Shown here piece after piece: positions 22,626 to 35,099 of a stretch of DNA of 64,000 nucleotides. A program made the position numbers and the translations under genes. The DNA comes from Magicicada septendecula. Its lineage: Eukaryota > Arthropoda > Insecta > Hemiptera > Cicadidae. The notes beneath the pieces were generated by a model. It was not told the origin of the DNA. It saw only the letters and a list, made by a program, of their open reading frames with translations, and did not search any database. Numbering within the stretch: the stretch's first letter is position 1; each line of letters starts with the position of its first letter. The stretch covers positions 47,234,344 to 47,298,343 of the forward strand of contig CM068370.1 of the NCBI GenBank assembly GCA_034769895.1, given 5' to 3'.

Positions 22626-24623
22626 ATGGAACGGGCAGAACACGAGACGAGACTCCAGACGAAGCGACGCGAAAAGGAGGCGGAAGAAGAAGCAAGGAGA
22701 TTAGAAAAGGCGATCGAGAGAAACGTTCGAATGGAAGAAAAGGAAATAACATCAGTGGAAGATGTGGAAGAATTATTAGCCCCAGCAGAGCCAACTAGAA
22801 CCACGGAAGAAACGAAGATGGACAGATTGATGGAAATGTTTCAAAGAATGGAGAAGAATAACGAAGAACGGAGAAAGGAAAACAAAGAAGAATTAGACAA
22901 GAAATTTGAGTCAATAAATGACAATTTCAAGAAGCAGAAGGAAGAAATGAAGGAGGACAATAAAAAATTATTACAACACAATAACGAAGAATTGAATAAG
23001 AAATTTGAGTTAATTAATAACAATTTCAAGAAGCAGGAGGAGAAAATAGATGAAAAATTGGACAAGAAGTTTGAATCATTAAATGAAACCCTGACACAGA
23101 AAATGAAGGAGGAGAATAAATTGATTAGCGAGAAGATAGAGAGAAGTAATGAAAAAACCAGCGAAACCTTGAGACTCATGAAAGAGGACATTGAAACGCT
23201 GAATGATAAAATTGAATATAACCAAGATACATTACAGCAACAGTTGACTGAGTACAGAGAAGAACTGAAACAAACTGTAATGGAAACGGAAGAGAAGATA
23301 GAGAAAACCAGCGAAGTAGTGATGCAAGTCCGAGAAGAAATTTTAATCAAGGTGAATGAAGTGGAAGGCGAAGGTAAGAGGAGGGTTGAAGGACTCCAAA
23401 AAGAAACCAACAACAAATTAGAACAGATACAAACCAGAGTAGAAGAGAACTATAGCAGATTGGACGCATCAGTGAGTGAAGTGAAGGACACCACAACCGC
23501 CCAAGAAGGGAAAATAGCTGAATTTAGGGCTAGAGAGTTACGCCTACAGGAGGAGATCAACGCATTGAAGGATCGACCAGTCATGACCTCACATGTATTA
23601 TGTAGTGAAAACAGAGAGACAATAAACTTTAAAAACTATAAACGCAACCCAATTGAGTTTATAGAACGAGTGGAGGAGAACTTAGCCCGAACCAGAGAGA
23701 CAAGGTGGACGGTAATCAAGAGCATGATAGATGACATGTTCAAAGAAGTCCATGATAATTGGTGGACGGCGGTGAGACCAGACATAAATAATTTCAGTGA
23801 ATTCAAGAAATTATTCAAAGACAAATACTGGTCAGAGGCGACTCAGCACGTGGTGAGAAACAACATAAGCAATGGCAGATTCGACCCTTACCTAGGACAG
23901 TCACCAACCGCTTACTTTTTAGGTAAGGTAAGCATAGTGAGGAACCTCGAACCTAACATCCCGGAAGAGTGCCTAGTGACACAACTGGCATATCACTACG
24001 ACGGGGAGATCACAAAAAGCCGTTTAAGTGGGCGAATTAAAACTATACAAGAGATGGCCGCATTATTGGGAGAGTCTGAGCGGGAGAAACACTATGTCTT
24101 GAACAGACAGAAGAACACACCAAACTACAGGAATTATGACAACCGGAATCAACCAAGTGGACCACAGGGAAACCACACCCCGGCCAATCATCCGCCATCC
24201 AACCTCAATAATTATCGAGGGTTCCATAACCAAAACAACAACAATAATTACCCAAGAAACCATAATCAGAATTACCCCAATAATAATAACAATTTAAACC
24301 ATCCTTACAACAGGGGACATAACCAAAATGGAGGTGGGTATAACAGACCAAATAATCAGTACCATAATAATAACCTGTCGACACAGAATCAAACATACAG
24401 ACAACGGGTAAACTATGTAAATGCAGAAGGTAGAAATGACGGGAGACGCAGTTATAGAAGACCGAGGAGCCGGAGTGCCGAAGAAAACAGAAGAAGTCGA
24501 GAACAAATAACTTGTAATGACCACTCGATTGAGAGAAGGCAAAACACGGAGAATAATCACCCCGTCAGAACAGAGGACCGCGCCGAAGGCAACGGCCAGC
24601 ATTTAAACGAGCAGCGGCAGTGA
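22626..24623 (+). CDS. gag: Element B Gag
   Basis: This 665-residue Gag is intact. Residues about 1-45 are Arg/Glu-rich, residues about 55-320 are a long coiled coil with repeated KKFESINDNFKKQ-type units, and residues about 335-500 match the D capsid region (INFKNYKRNP, NWWTAVRPDI, FKDKYWSEATQ, QSPTAYFLGK). Residues about 505-665 are Asn/Arg/Tyr-rich without any CCHC knuckle. The TGA stop at 24621-24623 overlaps a GTG that opens the protease frame one base earlier, so Pro-Pol is probably reached by a -1 shift or a similar recoding event. The open, uninterrupted frame fits the youth of this insertion. Confidence 0.88.
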   Translation: MERAEHETRLQTKRREKEAEEEARRLEKAIERNVRMEEKEITSVEDVEELLAPAEPTRTTEETKMDRLMEMFQRMEKNNEERRKENKEELDKKFESINDNFKKQKEEMKEDNKKLLQHNNEELNKKFELINNNFKKQEEKIDEKLDKKFESLNETLTQKMKEENKLISEKIERSNEKTSETLRLMKEDIETLNDKIEYNQDTLQQQLTEYREELKQTVMETEEKIEKTSEVVMQVREEILIKVNEVEGEGKRRVEGLQKETNNKLEQIQTRVEENYSRLDASVSEVKDTTTAQEGKIAEFRARELRLQEEINALKDRPVMTSHVLCSENRETINFKNYKRNPIEFIERVEENLARTRETRWTVIKSMIDDMFKEVHDNWWTAVRPDINNFSEFKKLFKDKYWSEATQHVVRNNISNGRFDPYLGQSPTAYFLGKVSIVRNLEPNIPEECLVTQLAYHYDGEITKSRLSGRIKTIQEMAALLGESEREKHYVLNRQKNTPNYRNYDNRNQPSGPQGNHTPANHPPSNLNNYRGFHNQNNNNNYPRNHNQNYPNNNNNLNHPYNRGHNQNGGGYNRPNNQYHNNNLSTQNQTYRQRVNYVNAEGRNDGRRSYRRPRSRSAEENRRSREQITCNDHSIERRQNTENNHPVRTEDRAEGNGQHLNEQRQ

Positions 24624-24897
24624 GAATACCACAGGACCCGTCACTGATCCGATCTATTGGGTTAATAACTACACAGACAGACGAGACGACGAATGACAAT
24701 ACTATTATAATAATTCAGAACCATTATCTGAAAAATATCCGGGAGGAGCTTATGGAAGAAAATTCCTCATTGATCAAGCACCCGGATAATGAAATTGCCT
24801 ATGTTACCGCTAAAGTATATAATGTAAATATAAAATTTATGATCGACACAGGAGCAAATGTGTCTTTAATTGATATAAACATGTACGACAAAATTCA
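24620..24897 (+). pseudogene. pol: Element B protease, N-terminal part
   Basis: The frame overlaps the end of gag by four bases (GTGA) and reaches the aspartic protease active site FMIDTGANVSLID, then is cut after DKIQ at 24897 by the Helitron-bearing insertion. The remainder of the domain, beginning at the LPTLPISN-IL-IGATG stretch, resumes at about 28116-28131. Confidence 0.85.
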
Positions 24898-25609
24898 ATA
24901 AAAAAAATAATTTAAAAAATTAAAAAACACGACTGCCAAAAAAATAAATGAATAAATAAAAAATAAATTGATAAAAAACTAAATAAAAATAATATTTACT
25001 AAAAATCACAAAATCTAAATAAAGTCGATTTAAAAAGCCAAAAACAAGGTATTGAAATTCAGCTCTGATCAGATTTAACGAAAATGTTATGAATGATTAA
25101 ATGCATAGTAATTTTATTAGATTACTTTTCGATGTTGAATATATATCAATGCATCATATGAAGACTACAATTATAAAAAATATTGCTGATAAAAGTTTGC
25201 TCTTCAATTTTAATTTTCAATGCAGTCGGGGGCTGTTTCTAAATAGATTTGTTCTTTTCATTAAACAGCCCCGACTGCATTGAAAATTAAAATTGAAGAG
25301 CAAAATTTTATCAGCAATATTTTTTATAATTGTAGTCTTCATATGATGCATTGATATATATTCAACATCGAAAAGTAATTTAAATCTAATAAAATTACTA
25401 TGCGTTTAATCATTCATAACATTTTCGTTAAATCTGATCAGAGCTGAATTTCAATACCTTGTTTTTGGCTTTTTAAATCGACTTTATTTAGATTTTGAGA
25501 TTTTTAGTAAATATTATTTTTATTTAGTTTTTTTATCAATTTATTTTTTATTTATTCATTTATTTTTTTGGCAGTCGTGTTTTTTAATTTTTTAAATTAT
25601 TTTTTTTAT
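24898..25609. repeat. Near-perfect 712-bp palindrome (arms about 341 and 347 bp)
   Basis: The left arm 24898-25238 is complementary to 25263-25609 with only a few mismatches and small indels; the spacer is 24 bp. The spacer boundary is the G/C run GGGGGCTGTTT with AAACAGCCCC. Such a long hairpin is unusual in this AT-rich context. The left edge coincides with the break in the B protease. Confidence 0.92.
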
Positions 25610-25920
25610 TTTATTCCTTTTTGTGTTTAAAAAGAGTATAATGGGAATGTCCAGTGTGTGCATGCGTGCGTGTGTGCGTGCGTATGTGTAAAGTGCAAAA
25701 AAAATTTCAATTTTTACATAGTTTTATTTAGAAACTTTATTAGCCTATGTACATAGTATAATTAGCGTATGAACTTATAAACTTATAAATATAGTATAAC
25801 TTTATTTTATATACTATTATATAACTAGTATAATACAAACATTTCGATAAATTGTTTTATAAATTATATAATTAACTAAATAATTTCATTTATTAGAAAT
25901 GATAAAGAAAAAGCTTTGGT

Positions 25921-27486
25921 CTACAGATTTCTGAGTCGATTTAATTCCTCAAGTGAGTTTTTATCGTGCGGTTCATGCAACAATTTTCGTGGATCCAGAC
26001 AACTTATTGCTAATCCCTCTGTTTTCACATGACTTAGTGCGACGTAGGCCTGACCCTTGGCAAAAATATTACTACTCAAATCAATGACTGCTTTGTCTAA
26101 AGTAGTGCCTTGGAGTTTATGTACTGTTACAGCCCAACACAATATTAATGGCAGCATACGTCGTTCTACTTTGCCCTGGCCTCGCAAAGCATCATATTCA
26201 ACAGTGGTGGGCTCTATCTTTACTCCAGTACCAGCAGTATTTCCCCTAATTGATCTGTCAACAAATTCTACAAATATGGTTTGTGGAAGCTCACCAGGTT
26301 GAAGCTGATCTCGACGTAGTGCAGGCCACTCAATTTTTCTAATGATGCCGATTGCTCCGTTGACCAGACCATGATTAACAGTAATGTTTTTTCGCAACAT
26401 TACCTTAGATCCGACTCCGATTACTAAAGAGTTTGGAATACCTCCAGTTTTGTTTAGATCTGTTGGTATGAAGTCTTTCTTTAACTTTTGTCCGTAATTC
26501 TTAGCTTTGACAGACACATCCACCGCTGCAATATCGTAAATTTTAGATGATGTTTTCAACTTTTCAGTCATCATAGCATTATATTTTTCTACCTGTTTAG
26601 TGGTTGGGAAAATACGCAGACACTCGCCATCAGCAAATTCATCTGTCAAAGGAACTCTTCGACGATCTAAAATTTCTAGCTGCTGCATGGTGAGTTGGCC
26701 GACTCGTAAATTATTTAGAATGTCTATAAAAGTAGTGTCGTTAGCTTGCCGCATATTTTGAGGTAATTCACAGAAACTAAACAGTGTCCACAAATTAATT
26801 TCAGCTGATAAGTAATGAGGCTGCTTGAAGCAGTAGGTACCACCAACTGCTTTTGATACAGGTGGCAACTGCATTAGATCGCCAAACAAAATAATATTGA
26901 TACCCCCGAAGAGAACATCATTCATTTTAAGCTGTTGCAACCTTAAGTGAATATTTCTTAGGGTAGTATAGGGTACCATTGAGATTTCGTCAATGATTAG
27001 CCAATTAATATGCTTCCACCTTAGCCGTTCCCTTTGAAGACGCTCACCAGTAAGAGGGCGAAGAGCTGTCACCTTACCTTTTTCGATAGGAAGGGCAAAA
27101 GTAGAGTGCAAAGTGCTACCTCCAATCAATCTTGCAGTGACACCTGTGGGTGCTGCTACCGTAACAGCTCTGCTTGCAGGTAAATGAGAAAGACGACGAA
27201 TCTGTTCTACAATAATTTTCAGAGTAAAGGTTTTGCCGGTGCCTGCTCCTCCAGTAACGAACACACATAATGGCTCAGTATTATTTTCACTTGGAAGCAA
27301 TCTGTCTGAAATCATTTTGAACAATTGGCGCTGCCGAAAATTCATTAAGTTTACTTCTGCGGCATATTGTTGATCCGTCATTTCATGTATTTCAGGTTCA
27401 CCATCTTCGTTAGCTAAAGCAATTTCATCATTATGTTCTTCAATAAGGTTTTGTTCGAAAATTTCACGCATATTATTTTCGACCAC
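25921..27486 (-). pseudogene. Helitron PIF1-type helicase domain
   Basis: 521 residues of superfamily 1B helicase. Walker A is VTGGAGTGKT (residues about 79-88), Walker B is LIIDEISMV (about 163-171), followed by LFGDLMQLPPVS. The C-terminal motifs include TVHKLQGTTLDKAVIDL and YVALSHVKTEGLAI. In Helitrons this domain is fused behind a Rep nuclease and drives strand displacement during rolling-circle transposition. The frame is open across the whole domain but joins the upstream coding part only through a frameshift near 27510. A host PIF1 gene is less likely, because the upstream frame is of Helitron type and the piece sits inside an LTR element. Confidence 0.85.
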
Positions 27487-27494
27487 GTCAGCAT

Positions 27495-28090
27495 CTAAAT
27501 TAACTTCACATTAGCTAGGTTTTCTGCTACAATTCTAGCTACAGCTTGCTGAATCTCTTCCTCCCACCTAGCCATTTCCTCCACTTTGTTTCCACCTTGC
27601 ATTGGTCGTAACAAACTTTGTTTTGTTACGAACGCTTGTTTTGCACTGTTATACCCCTCCATCAATTCAGATTCAGAGCGGAAAGGAATGTGCGTGACTA
27701 AACGAGAATAATAATATGCTTCCGGATCTGAGTTTGGTGTGTAATACCTAGTTCGTAAGACAGCTGTGCGCTTACGCTTTTTCATTTTTCTCTGATTATC
27801 AAGAAGAGTGATACATCTCTCAGAGGCATTTTCTTCTGGAGCCTGTTCGTAAGCATCAGCATCCTGATCATCTTCTGAGAATCTATTGTGCGTCACAGGC
27901 TCATACCAGACAGCGAGTTCATGCAAACTTAATTCTTCGAGCGCGTGAGGCCTGGCAACGTAGCGGTCAAAAATATTTCTGTATGGCTCGTTTGCATTAT
28001 CATCAATTCTCAACATCCGGTACCTTAACTCAGGAAAGCAAGTATTAACAAAGATCACTTTTCGTGAGGAATCCCGCATTTTAAGGTGAC
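27495..28090 (-). pseudogene. Helitron replicase, region between Rep and helicase
   Basis: The frame includes RYVARPHALEELSLHELAVWYE and then DPEAYYYSRLVTHIPFRSE, which are typical of the linker region of Helitron proteins just before the helicase. The apparent N-terminus above 28090 is translated from antisense B protease and from the junction duplication, so it is not native. The C-terminal end runs to a stop at 27495, and the next part is one frame away. The N-terminal zinc finger and Rep HUH domain are absent. Confidence 0.8.
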
Positions 28091-28115
28091 AACTTACCAA
28101 CGTTACCAATAACGT

Positions 28116-29091
28116 TACCAAGGTGACCAGCTTACCAACGTTACCAATAAGTAACATTATTTTAATTGGAGCCACTGGGAGGCAAAATAAGACAAAATAA
28201 GAGACAAGTATCTCTAGAAGTCATAAGCAATGGTGAGACACTGCCTATGATATTTTTAATTGCCCACAACTTGCCATTTGACATTCTAATTGGTTGTGAC
28301 ATATTGAGAAAGTACTCTGCAGTTATCGATATGGAATTATCGAAGGTAACCATGAAATATGAAGGCAGAGAATGGGTAGCTGAATTAACTGGCAGCAAAG
28401 GGGTCCTACCAGTAAGTAAAATATACAGCATAAGAACAGTTTGTGATTCACCAGACCGGAGGTGGGAAGTGAAGCCAGACAGTCAAGTAAATAATGACAT
28501 TCTATGGCATCGGAAATTGGAGGAAATCCGACAATTCCGAGGAACCCAAGATGGGAATCCATTGACAGAGCAAGAGGTGGAGAAGTTAATAAGAATTTAC
28601 AACAAGTACCGACATGTATTTTCCGACCAACCAGGAAAGGTACGGGGGTATCAATGCGAGTTGAGATTTAAAGAAGTGGCCAATTTCAATAAAAAATCCT
28701 ATCCCATAGCGTATGCAGCCAAGGAAGCAGTGCGCACAGAAATTAGTAAAATGATGGAGGAAGACATCATAGAATATAGTTGTTCGCAGTACACCAGTCC
28801 TATAGTTGCTGTTACGAAAAAGGATGGAAGAGTACGCTTGTGTCTCGATGCTCGAGAAATAAATAAAATATTGATCAACGACAGGACATCTCCTGGCGAG
28901 ATTGAGGAGATCCTCAAGAAGTTCCATGGAACGCAATTTATCAGCACCTGGGATACGGTCTGCGGGTACAGGCAAGTAGAACTGCACCCAGCCAGCCGAA
29001 AATACGTAGCGTTCATATTTGAAGGCAGGAACTACCAGTTCAAGCGGCTACCTTTTGGGCTGGTAAACTCAGTAGTAATATTTGTTCGCTG
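28116..29091 (+). pseudogene. pol: Element B protease C-terminus and N-terminal RT
   Basis: After the Helitron piece the protease resumes (IGATGRQNK, LIGCDILRKYSAVID) and continues in one frame into the RT fingers and palm: YPIAYAAKEAVRTEIS, VTKKDGRVRLCLDAREIN, the first catalytic Asp in STWDTVCGYRQVEL, and LPFGLVNS. The RT is then broken at about 29091 by a roughly 180-bp insert. The order and similarity match D at every point, so this is one gene split into pieces. Confidence 0.85.
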
Positions 29092-29272
29092 CGACATCTA
29101 TTTGAAGAAGATGACAAATGAATTTAATATTATAACGAATAACGAAGTAAAAAAGATTGAATATAGATGCTAACTTGACTATAACTAATACGAAGTCAAA
29201 TCATTTATAAAATAATAACAGAGAACAATCATTACAGTTAATAAACAATGTACTTACCATGAATAAATGTAC
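29092..29272. mobile_element. Short unidentified insert in the RT of B
   Basis: About 180 bp of AT-rich sequence separate the codons matching FVRC from those matching DQILGPET, which are adjacent in the D RT. It has no frame and I do not recognise it. The edges are approximate; one base of the host frame may be lost at the right edge. Confidence 0.6.
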
Positions 29273-31389
29273 CATATGACCAGATACTGGGTCCCGAAAC
29301 TATGAGCTATACCACTGTATACGTTGATGATCTGCTGATCACTTCATCAAATTGGGAGGAGCATTGCATGAGAGTTGAAAAAGTGTTAGAAAAATTATCC
29401 ATTAACAATGTGACATTAAAACTAGAGAAGTCTAAACTGATAGCAGCAGAAGTCCAATTCCTTGGATTCAACCTGTCACGACAAGGGATAACACCATCAA
29501 CCGATAAAGTAGATGCCATTCAACGTTTTCCTACCCCTAAAAATAAGAAACAGTTACAGTCGTTTCTGGGCATCTGTAACTACTACAGAAAGTTCCAGCA
29601 AAATTATTCAGAGCTGACTACTAAACTATCACCACAGCTATCATCCAAAAACAAGTGGATGTGGGGCCCAGAACAGGATACCATCTTCAACACTATCAAA
29701 AAACACTTCCTCGACACTATCATGTTAAACCATCCCGATTTCAATAGACCCTTTTACATGAACTGCGACGCAAGCGACATTAGCTTGGGATCGGTGCTCT
29801 ACCAAGAAGACAAAGATGGAAACCACCAAGTAATAAGCTTCGCCAGCCGAACATTAAACCAATGTGAGCGCAATTATCATGTAACAGAAAAAGAACTGTT
29901 GAGTGTGGTCTTTTCTTGTGGAAAATTTCGGACTTACATACTTGGATATCCTATCACCGTGCGCACCGACCATAAATCCATTTCCTTTTTGAAGAACTGC
30001 AAACTCAGCCATGGTCGATTAGCCAGATGGATTCTTGCTCTCCAAGAATATCACATCAACTGGGAGTACATCCCTGGTAGCAAAAACACAGCAGCTGATG
30101 TGCTATCACGGATTAACACAGAACAACAAACCTTCGATGGAGAAAAGGAGACCATTGTGAAGGTATTTAACATCATGAAAAATAACGCTGATCTAGAAAT
30201 GATAGTGAACAAAGTGATACAACACCAGAAAGAGGATACAAAATTAAATCAAATCCGAGAGAGACTAGATCGACAGGAAGAAAAAGCAACTCAGTACTAT
30301 TGCGTTCATGAAGATATTTTGTTTGTTAAAACTAAACCCAACCAGAATACGTGGAAACTATTGATACCTAAAGAAACCGCAACTGAGATCATAATGGAGT
30401 ACCACCTCAGGTACGGACACATGGAAGCACTGAAGGTGACAAAAGCGTTAGAAGAGCACACATATCTGAAAGACATTAACCGGATGGTGAGGAAGACCAT
30501 AAAAAACTGTCACATATGCCAGCTTGTTAAATGCAACAACGACAGGAAGGAAGGAATAATGCAACCAATAACCTCTACAAACAAAATGGAACGAGTCTTC
30601 TTAGACATATGTGGACCTATGCCACGAAGTGGAGGTAGAAAGCAGCACAAATTCATAATCATTATTATGGACCATTACTCAAAATTTATTAAATTATACC
30701 CAATCAACCGTGCTACTACAAACAAGGTATTGAACGTTATTACACACAGATACATTACTGAGGTGGGGAGTCCCATGAATATTATCACTGACCATGGTAC
30801 TCAATTCCGAGGAAGACGTTGGAAGGACACATTAATGGATCTGGGTATCCGAACATACAACACTTCAATTTACCACCCGAACAGCAACCCAGCGGAAAGA
30901 GTGCTCCGTGAAGTTGGGAGGATTCTTCGTACATACTGCCACGATCAGCAACGTAAGTGGAGCGAATACCTCGAAGTCACTGAAAATTTCATAAATCTCG
31001 CCTACCATGAATCCATTAAGGATACCCCTTACACCATCATGTACGGAAAACCACCACCTCGAGCCATAGAAGAACTTGTCAATTTCCCCACCAATCCAAT
31101 ATACCAATTTGATAACGCCAAATTCTATAGTAAGATAGCGGAGCAAACAGAAAAGAAAAAGGCTAAATATCACAAAATGCAACCGAAGGCAATCCAGTAT
31201 AATGAAGGAGAAAAGGTATTAATACGAAACCGAGAATTACCAAGTTCCAGAGAGGGAATCACAAAGAAATTACTGTTATTATATAATGGACCCTATCTCA
31301 TATTGAAGGATAACAAAAACAATACCTATGTCATAAGTGAGGTCACAACTAAAAAGATAAAACTGGGACTTATAACCAGTCTTCTTTAA
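29273..31389 (+). pseudogene. pol: Element B RT C-terminus, RNase H and integrase
   Basis: The open frame from 29302 encodes 695 residues. RT active site YVDDLLITSS comes first, then the thumb and connection. RNase H shows NCDASDISLGS, TEKELLSVV and VRTDHKS. Integrase has an HHCC finger (RYGHMEALKV to CHICQ), LDICGPMP, ITDHGTQF and NPAERVLRE, i.e. D, D and E with 34 residues between the last two. All catalytic residues are present. The extreme C-terminus is out of frame relative to D: the expected GTYNQ-SLKKYY ending is in a neighbouring frame near 31365, indicating a one-base indel. Confidence 0.88.
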
Positions 31390-32473
31390 AAAAGTATTAT
31401 GAACCAGTGTCAGAAAATTAAAGAGAATTTTGAAAGTAAAAATTATCAAAATTCAAAAATAAATGTAAGCACAACTTACAATAAGTATTTGATTGGAACT
31501 ATTATTATTATAAATGAAAGGGAATTTAGAAGAAAGATAAGCTAAGTTCAAAACAAAGTAAGGCTAAACTTACGACCAAGTGTGAAACAAAATGTGTAAA
31601 CACATGTAAATTTGAAAATATGTATAATGAAATATCAAAAAAAAAAATTTTGAGATATAAAATAATTAAATGTATGATGGCGCTATATAACATCATTAAC
31701 AAACCCTATCACAAAAAGGGGATAAATAAAAATTAATTTTTCACAAAAGAAGAGACAAAACAATCAAATAAAAAATAACACTGGCAGATTAACTGAACAA
31801 TCAATGAAAAAATCTAAGTGAGCCAAAACCAGCTACAATGTTAATTTTAAAATATCAATGAGCATTAAAGTGATGACAAATAGAATCACTACCATATAAA
31901 ATAAGCTAATAAAACAATGCAAAATGCCTATTAAATATCGCCATAAGCTAAACAAAGGAATCCAAATAAGTTATTGAGATGAAAAAGTCATGAAATGTAT
32001 AAAAGAGAGAATAATTAATCCCAGAAGTGTTTTATTGTATTAATATTATGTGAGTCGGAAATGAGCGACTATTATTATAATTATTATGAATATTATTATG
32101 TGATGATTTTATGTTGAGATACGTCCAACAATTATTTATGTTATTGAGCAGATAGGCAAGGCCTCTGAACTCAAAATGTGTATAAATGGATAGCAGAGTA
32201 ATAGAGCCACACGTGCCCTCTGGCTAGTACCAATTTATATGAAGGAGAGAGAAGAAAAATTTTAGGGAATAGAACATAAAAGGGAATAATAAAGAAAGAA
32301 AATAATACCAATTATCATATTATGAACCATGACTTAATAAAGAATGAATACAGAAGAAGTAGCGGATGAATTCCTGAATTATAACAACTTGATAAAATGA
32401 ACTATATTGATGATTTCAGAAAAAATCTAATAATCTTTGTTTCGAAATAATCAATTTTGGTGGCGATGCATTA
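31390..32473 (+). other. Element B 3' noncoding region
   Basis: AT-rich, between the pol stop and the 3' LTR. No frame is supported and no clear polypurine tract was found just before 32474. Confidence 0.7.
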
Positions 32474-33777
32474 TGTTACATGACATAAGGTAGTGAAGAT
32501 TCAATTGTATTTAATTATAAAATAAAAAGCTGAAGATAAGAGTAAGAGGCAAAAACTTATAAACTTAGAGATCAATAACCCAGTAACCCAATAAATGACA
32601 AATGACTATTAACCTGACAATGACCTGACACAGTAGATCAGATAAAAAACCAAAGGAACCAAGAGACAATGAAGAAGCAGCCGAGACCTAAGTGCAATCA
32701 AATAATCCCAAATAATGACCAGTATATTGTAAATTAAATAATGAACTGATATTTGTAGTATATGAGATTTAACTAGGATAATAAGATTAATGGAAGGTAA
32801 TAATATCACATATATCTTATTGATAAAAGAATGTACTTATATAATATAAGGTAGGGAGTTAGAAACTAACCATACCCCAAACTAATAGTAATGATAATAG
32901 CCAAAGACAATAAACAATGCTTTGAGCCAAACAAAAGCAAAATTTAAGTAATAACTAAAAGTGATCAGAGTGATTTGGAAGTAAATTAGTTATTCATGAC
33001 CATAATCACACAGTGATATAAAATAATCAGACAAATCGTGTGAATAAACAAGTGAGTAAGTTAAAAATGTGTGTAAAATTAAATAAGTGGTGAAGTGCCA
33101 GGTATAGCATATAATGGAACAAAGTGAGAATGATAATAATTAAAGAAACCTTCTAATGAAAGGAAAAGTGCAGTGGGGGTGTAGAATAAAATATTATATA
33201 AGCAAACTATAATAAACAGATAAACAATTTTTGATAAACTGTACATTAGTAAGAGATTAAACTAATTGTGATATTATAAATTTAGGTAATAGGATGTCAG
33301 AATTATATAATAAGGTAAGAATTAAGTTATCAGAATGAGTAGTAAAATAAGAAGGATAGACACTGTATTTAAGTGAAGGGATTAGTAGATAAGACATACC
33401 ATGTAAGGAACAGTTTATCAGTAGTATTGTAAGAGTTTTATTATTGTTCAAAAACCATAGAATGTAGTAAATTATAGGATAAGCAAGATAACAGTAGAGA
33501 AAAGAAAAGGTAGTTAAAAGTTATTTCAGGCTAGAACCTGACAAGGAATCTTTCATAATAAGAATTAGAATTAGGAATACTGATGTTTATTGTTTGTTTT
33601 GTTTATAAAATTGTATTAGAATTACCAGATATGTTATTAAGAAATGTTAGGTGGGAGTAGAATAACATCTAGGCTCTAGGCCAACTGTTGAATATAAATT
33701 TAGTAATTTTGAGAACAGATAATTATCCAAAGTTAAGGCAGAATATGCCAAATGATTAAACCGATTAAGTGAGTATT

Positions 33778-35099
33778 TGTGAAGCTACTAATTAAGTCCC
33801 TAGTTCTGGGCGTCAAATGTGAAGCTACTTACCTTCACATAAAAGTCACTAACATAAACATTGTATATTTATCGGGCGCCATCTTGCCAACTGCAAGAAA
33901 ATAAATAATGAGGGTTCTTTTCAGCGAACTAGGAGAACAGAATTGGTTGTTTGAAATGACTACTTCGCTCTACTATACTCAAACAAACTCGTGTTTATTC
34001 ATAATTTAGTTTTACTGTTGCATTTTAACGACAATGACAAAATTACTCCTCTTTTATACTTTTACTATTTTAACATTGACAGTGTACATGCTTTATTCTG
34101 ACTACAACTTTCAAAACATTATTGATAATTAAACTGTTGAACACTAAAACAAATGCTGTAAAGAAATAATACTCAACTAATTTTCTTAACTTAAACCAGC
34201 GCTTTTGTAATTACGTAATTCAAACTCACCCATACACACTCACACACTTTCACATTAAACAAGTTATACTCCCATTAGAGCTCATATTTTAAATTAATTT
34301 TCCCCCTCTGTTCTTGTATTGTATGAAAATAATAAAATTTGTTAATTTACTTTCCTGTTATTACGTTGAAGGTACCCTCCTTCAATGTCTTCTCGTATAC
34401 ACACACTGATTTATTGCCGAACTGTCACATGATTATTTACTTATTAATTTCTCACTGTATCTATTTGGTTTCAAAATACTGTTTTAGATGATCAAATCTT
34501 AAAAATTTTTACATTTTTTGTATGCGGGCCCGCAAATCACGCACAGCCGGCAAACGCACAGTCACATCGCGTCCATATTTATTGGATGTTCATAGCCGAC
34601 TGAGAGAGAGCTACAGGCGCTATTTTATGAAGTCACCGTTGTTGGATATTCAATTCTTATTGGTGTATATTTTGTATCACTCCGCCAGCTGCATGTCACC
34701 GTTATGTAACGGAATTACTCATCAAGGATAGGCTCTGACGTAACGCTCGCCTGATGTTTCATTTCATAATTTGTTTACCGTTACATAATGTGTTTACTGG
34801 TTTTGTGTTCGTCATTGTCTGACCTTGACACAGCTTGTCGGCTATCAAATACGTTCATACTGGTTTTACAAAACATTGTTAAACAATTCTGCACAGTCAC
34901 TGTTGCCACGGTTGTTTTCATTTCAAACAAATTTACCTCTCGGTTACAAAATTTATAATTTCTGTCCTTATCACTCAACAAGGGATAAAGTTATTATTAT
35001 TTATTTATAAAAATAAAATACAAATTATGTTATTTATTATCAATAAAATATAAACTTCTTTACATTGTCTCAGGTAGGCCCCAAAAATGCCCCGCTACA
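33778..35099 (-). repeat. 3' LTR of element A
   Basis: 1322 bp. On the minus strand it starts TGTAGCGGGGCATTTTTGGG and ends TAGCTTCACA. It contains a PBS-like word near that end (TTGACGCCCAGAACTAGGGA, complement at about 33794-33814), itself flanked by two copies of GTAGCTTCACA. Confidence 0.94.

Larger units (their letters stand above)
24898..28115 (-). mobile_element. Truncated Helitron with a large terminal palindrome
   Basis: The 3.2 kb separate the two halves of the B protease. On the minus strand it encodes part of a Helitron Rep-helicase protein (27495-28090 and 25921-27486) without the Rep nuclease, so it is 5'-truncated. Its far end is a 712-bp palindrome starting exactly at the junction. 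I see no canonical TC start or CTRR end. At the 28.1-kb junction a 20-bp word of the protease (28131-28150) recurs at 28093-28112, suggesting a repair-type join rather than clean rolling-circle insertion. The right junction is approximate. Confidence 0.75.

Noticed and set aside
25921..27486. Host PIF1 helicase gene
   Set aside because: Upstream frame is of Helitron type, no introns or full length, and it sits inside a split protease gene.
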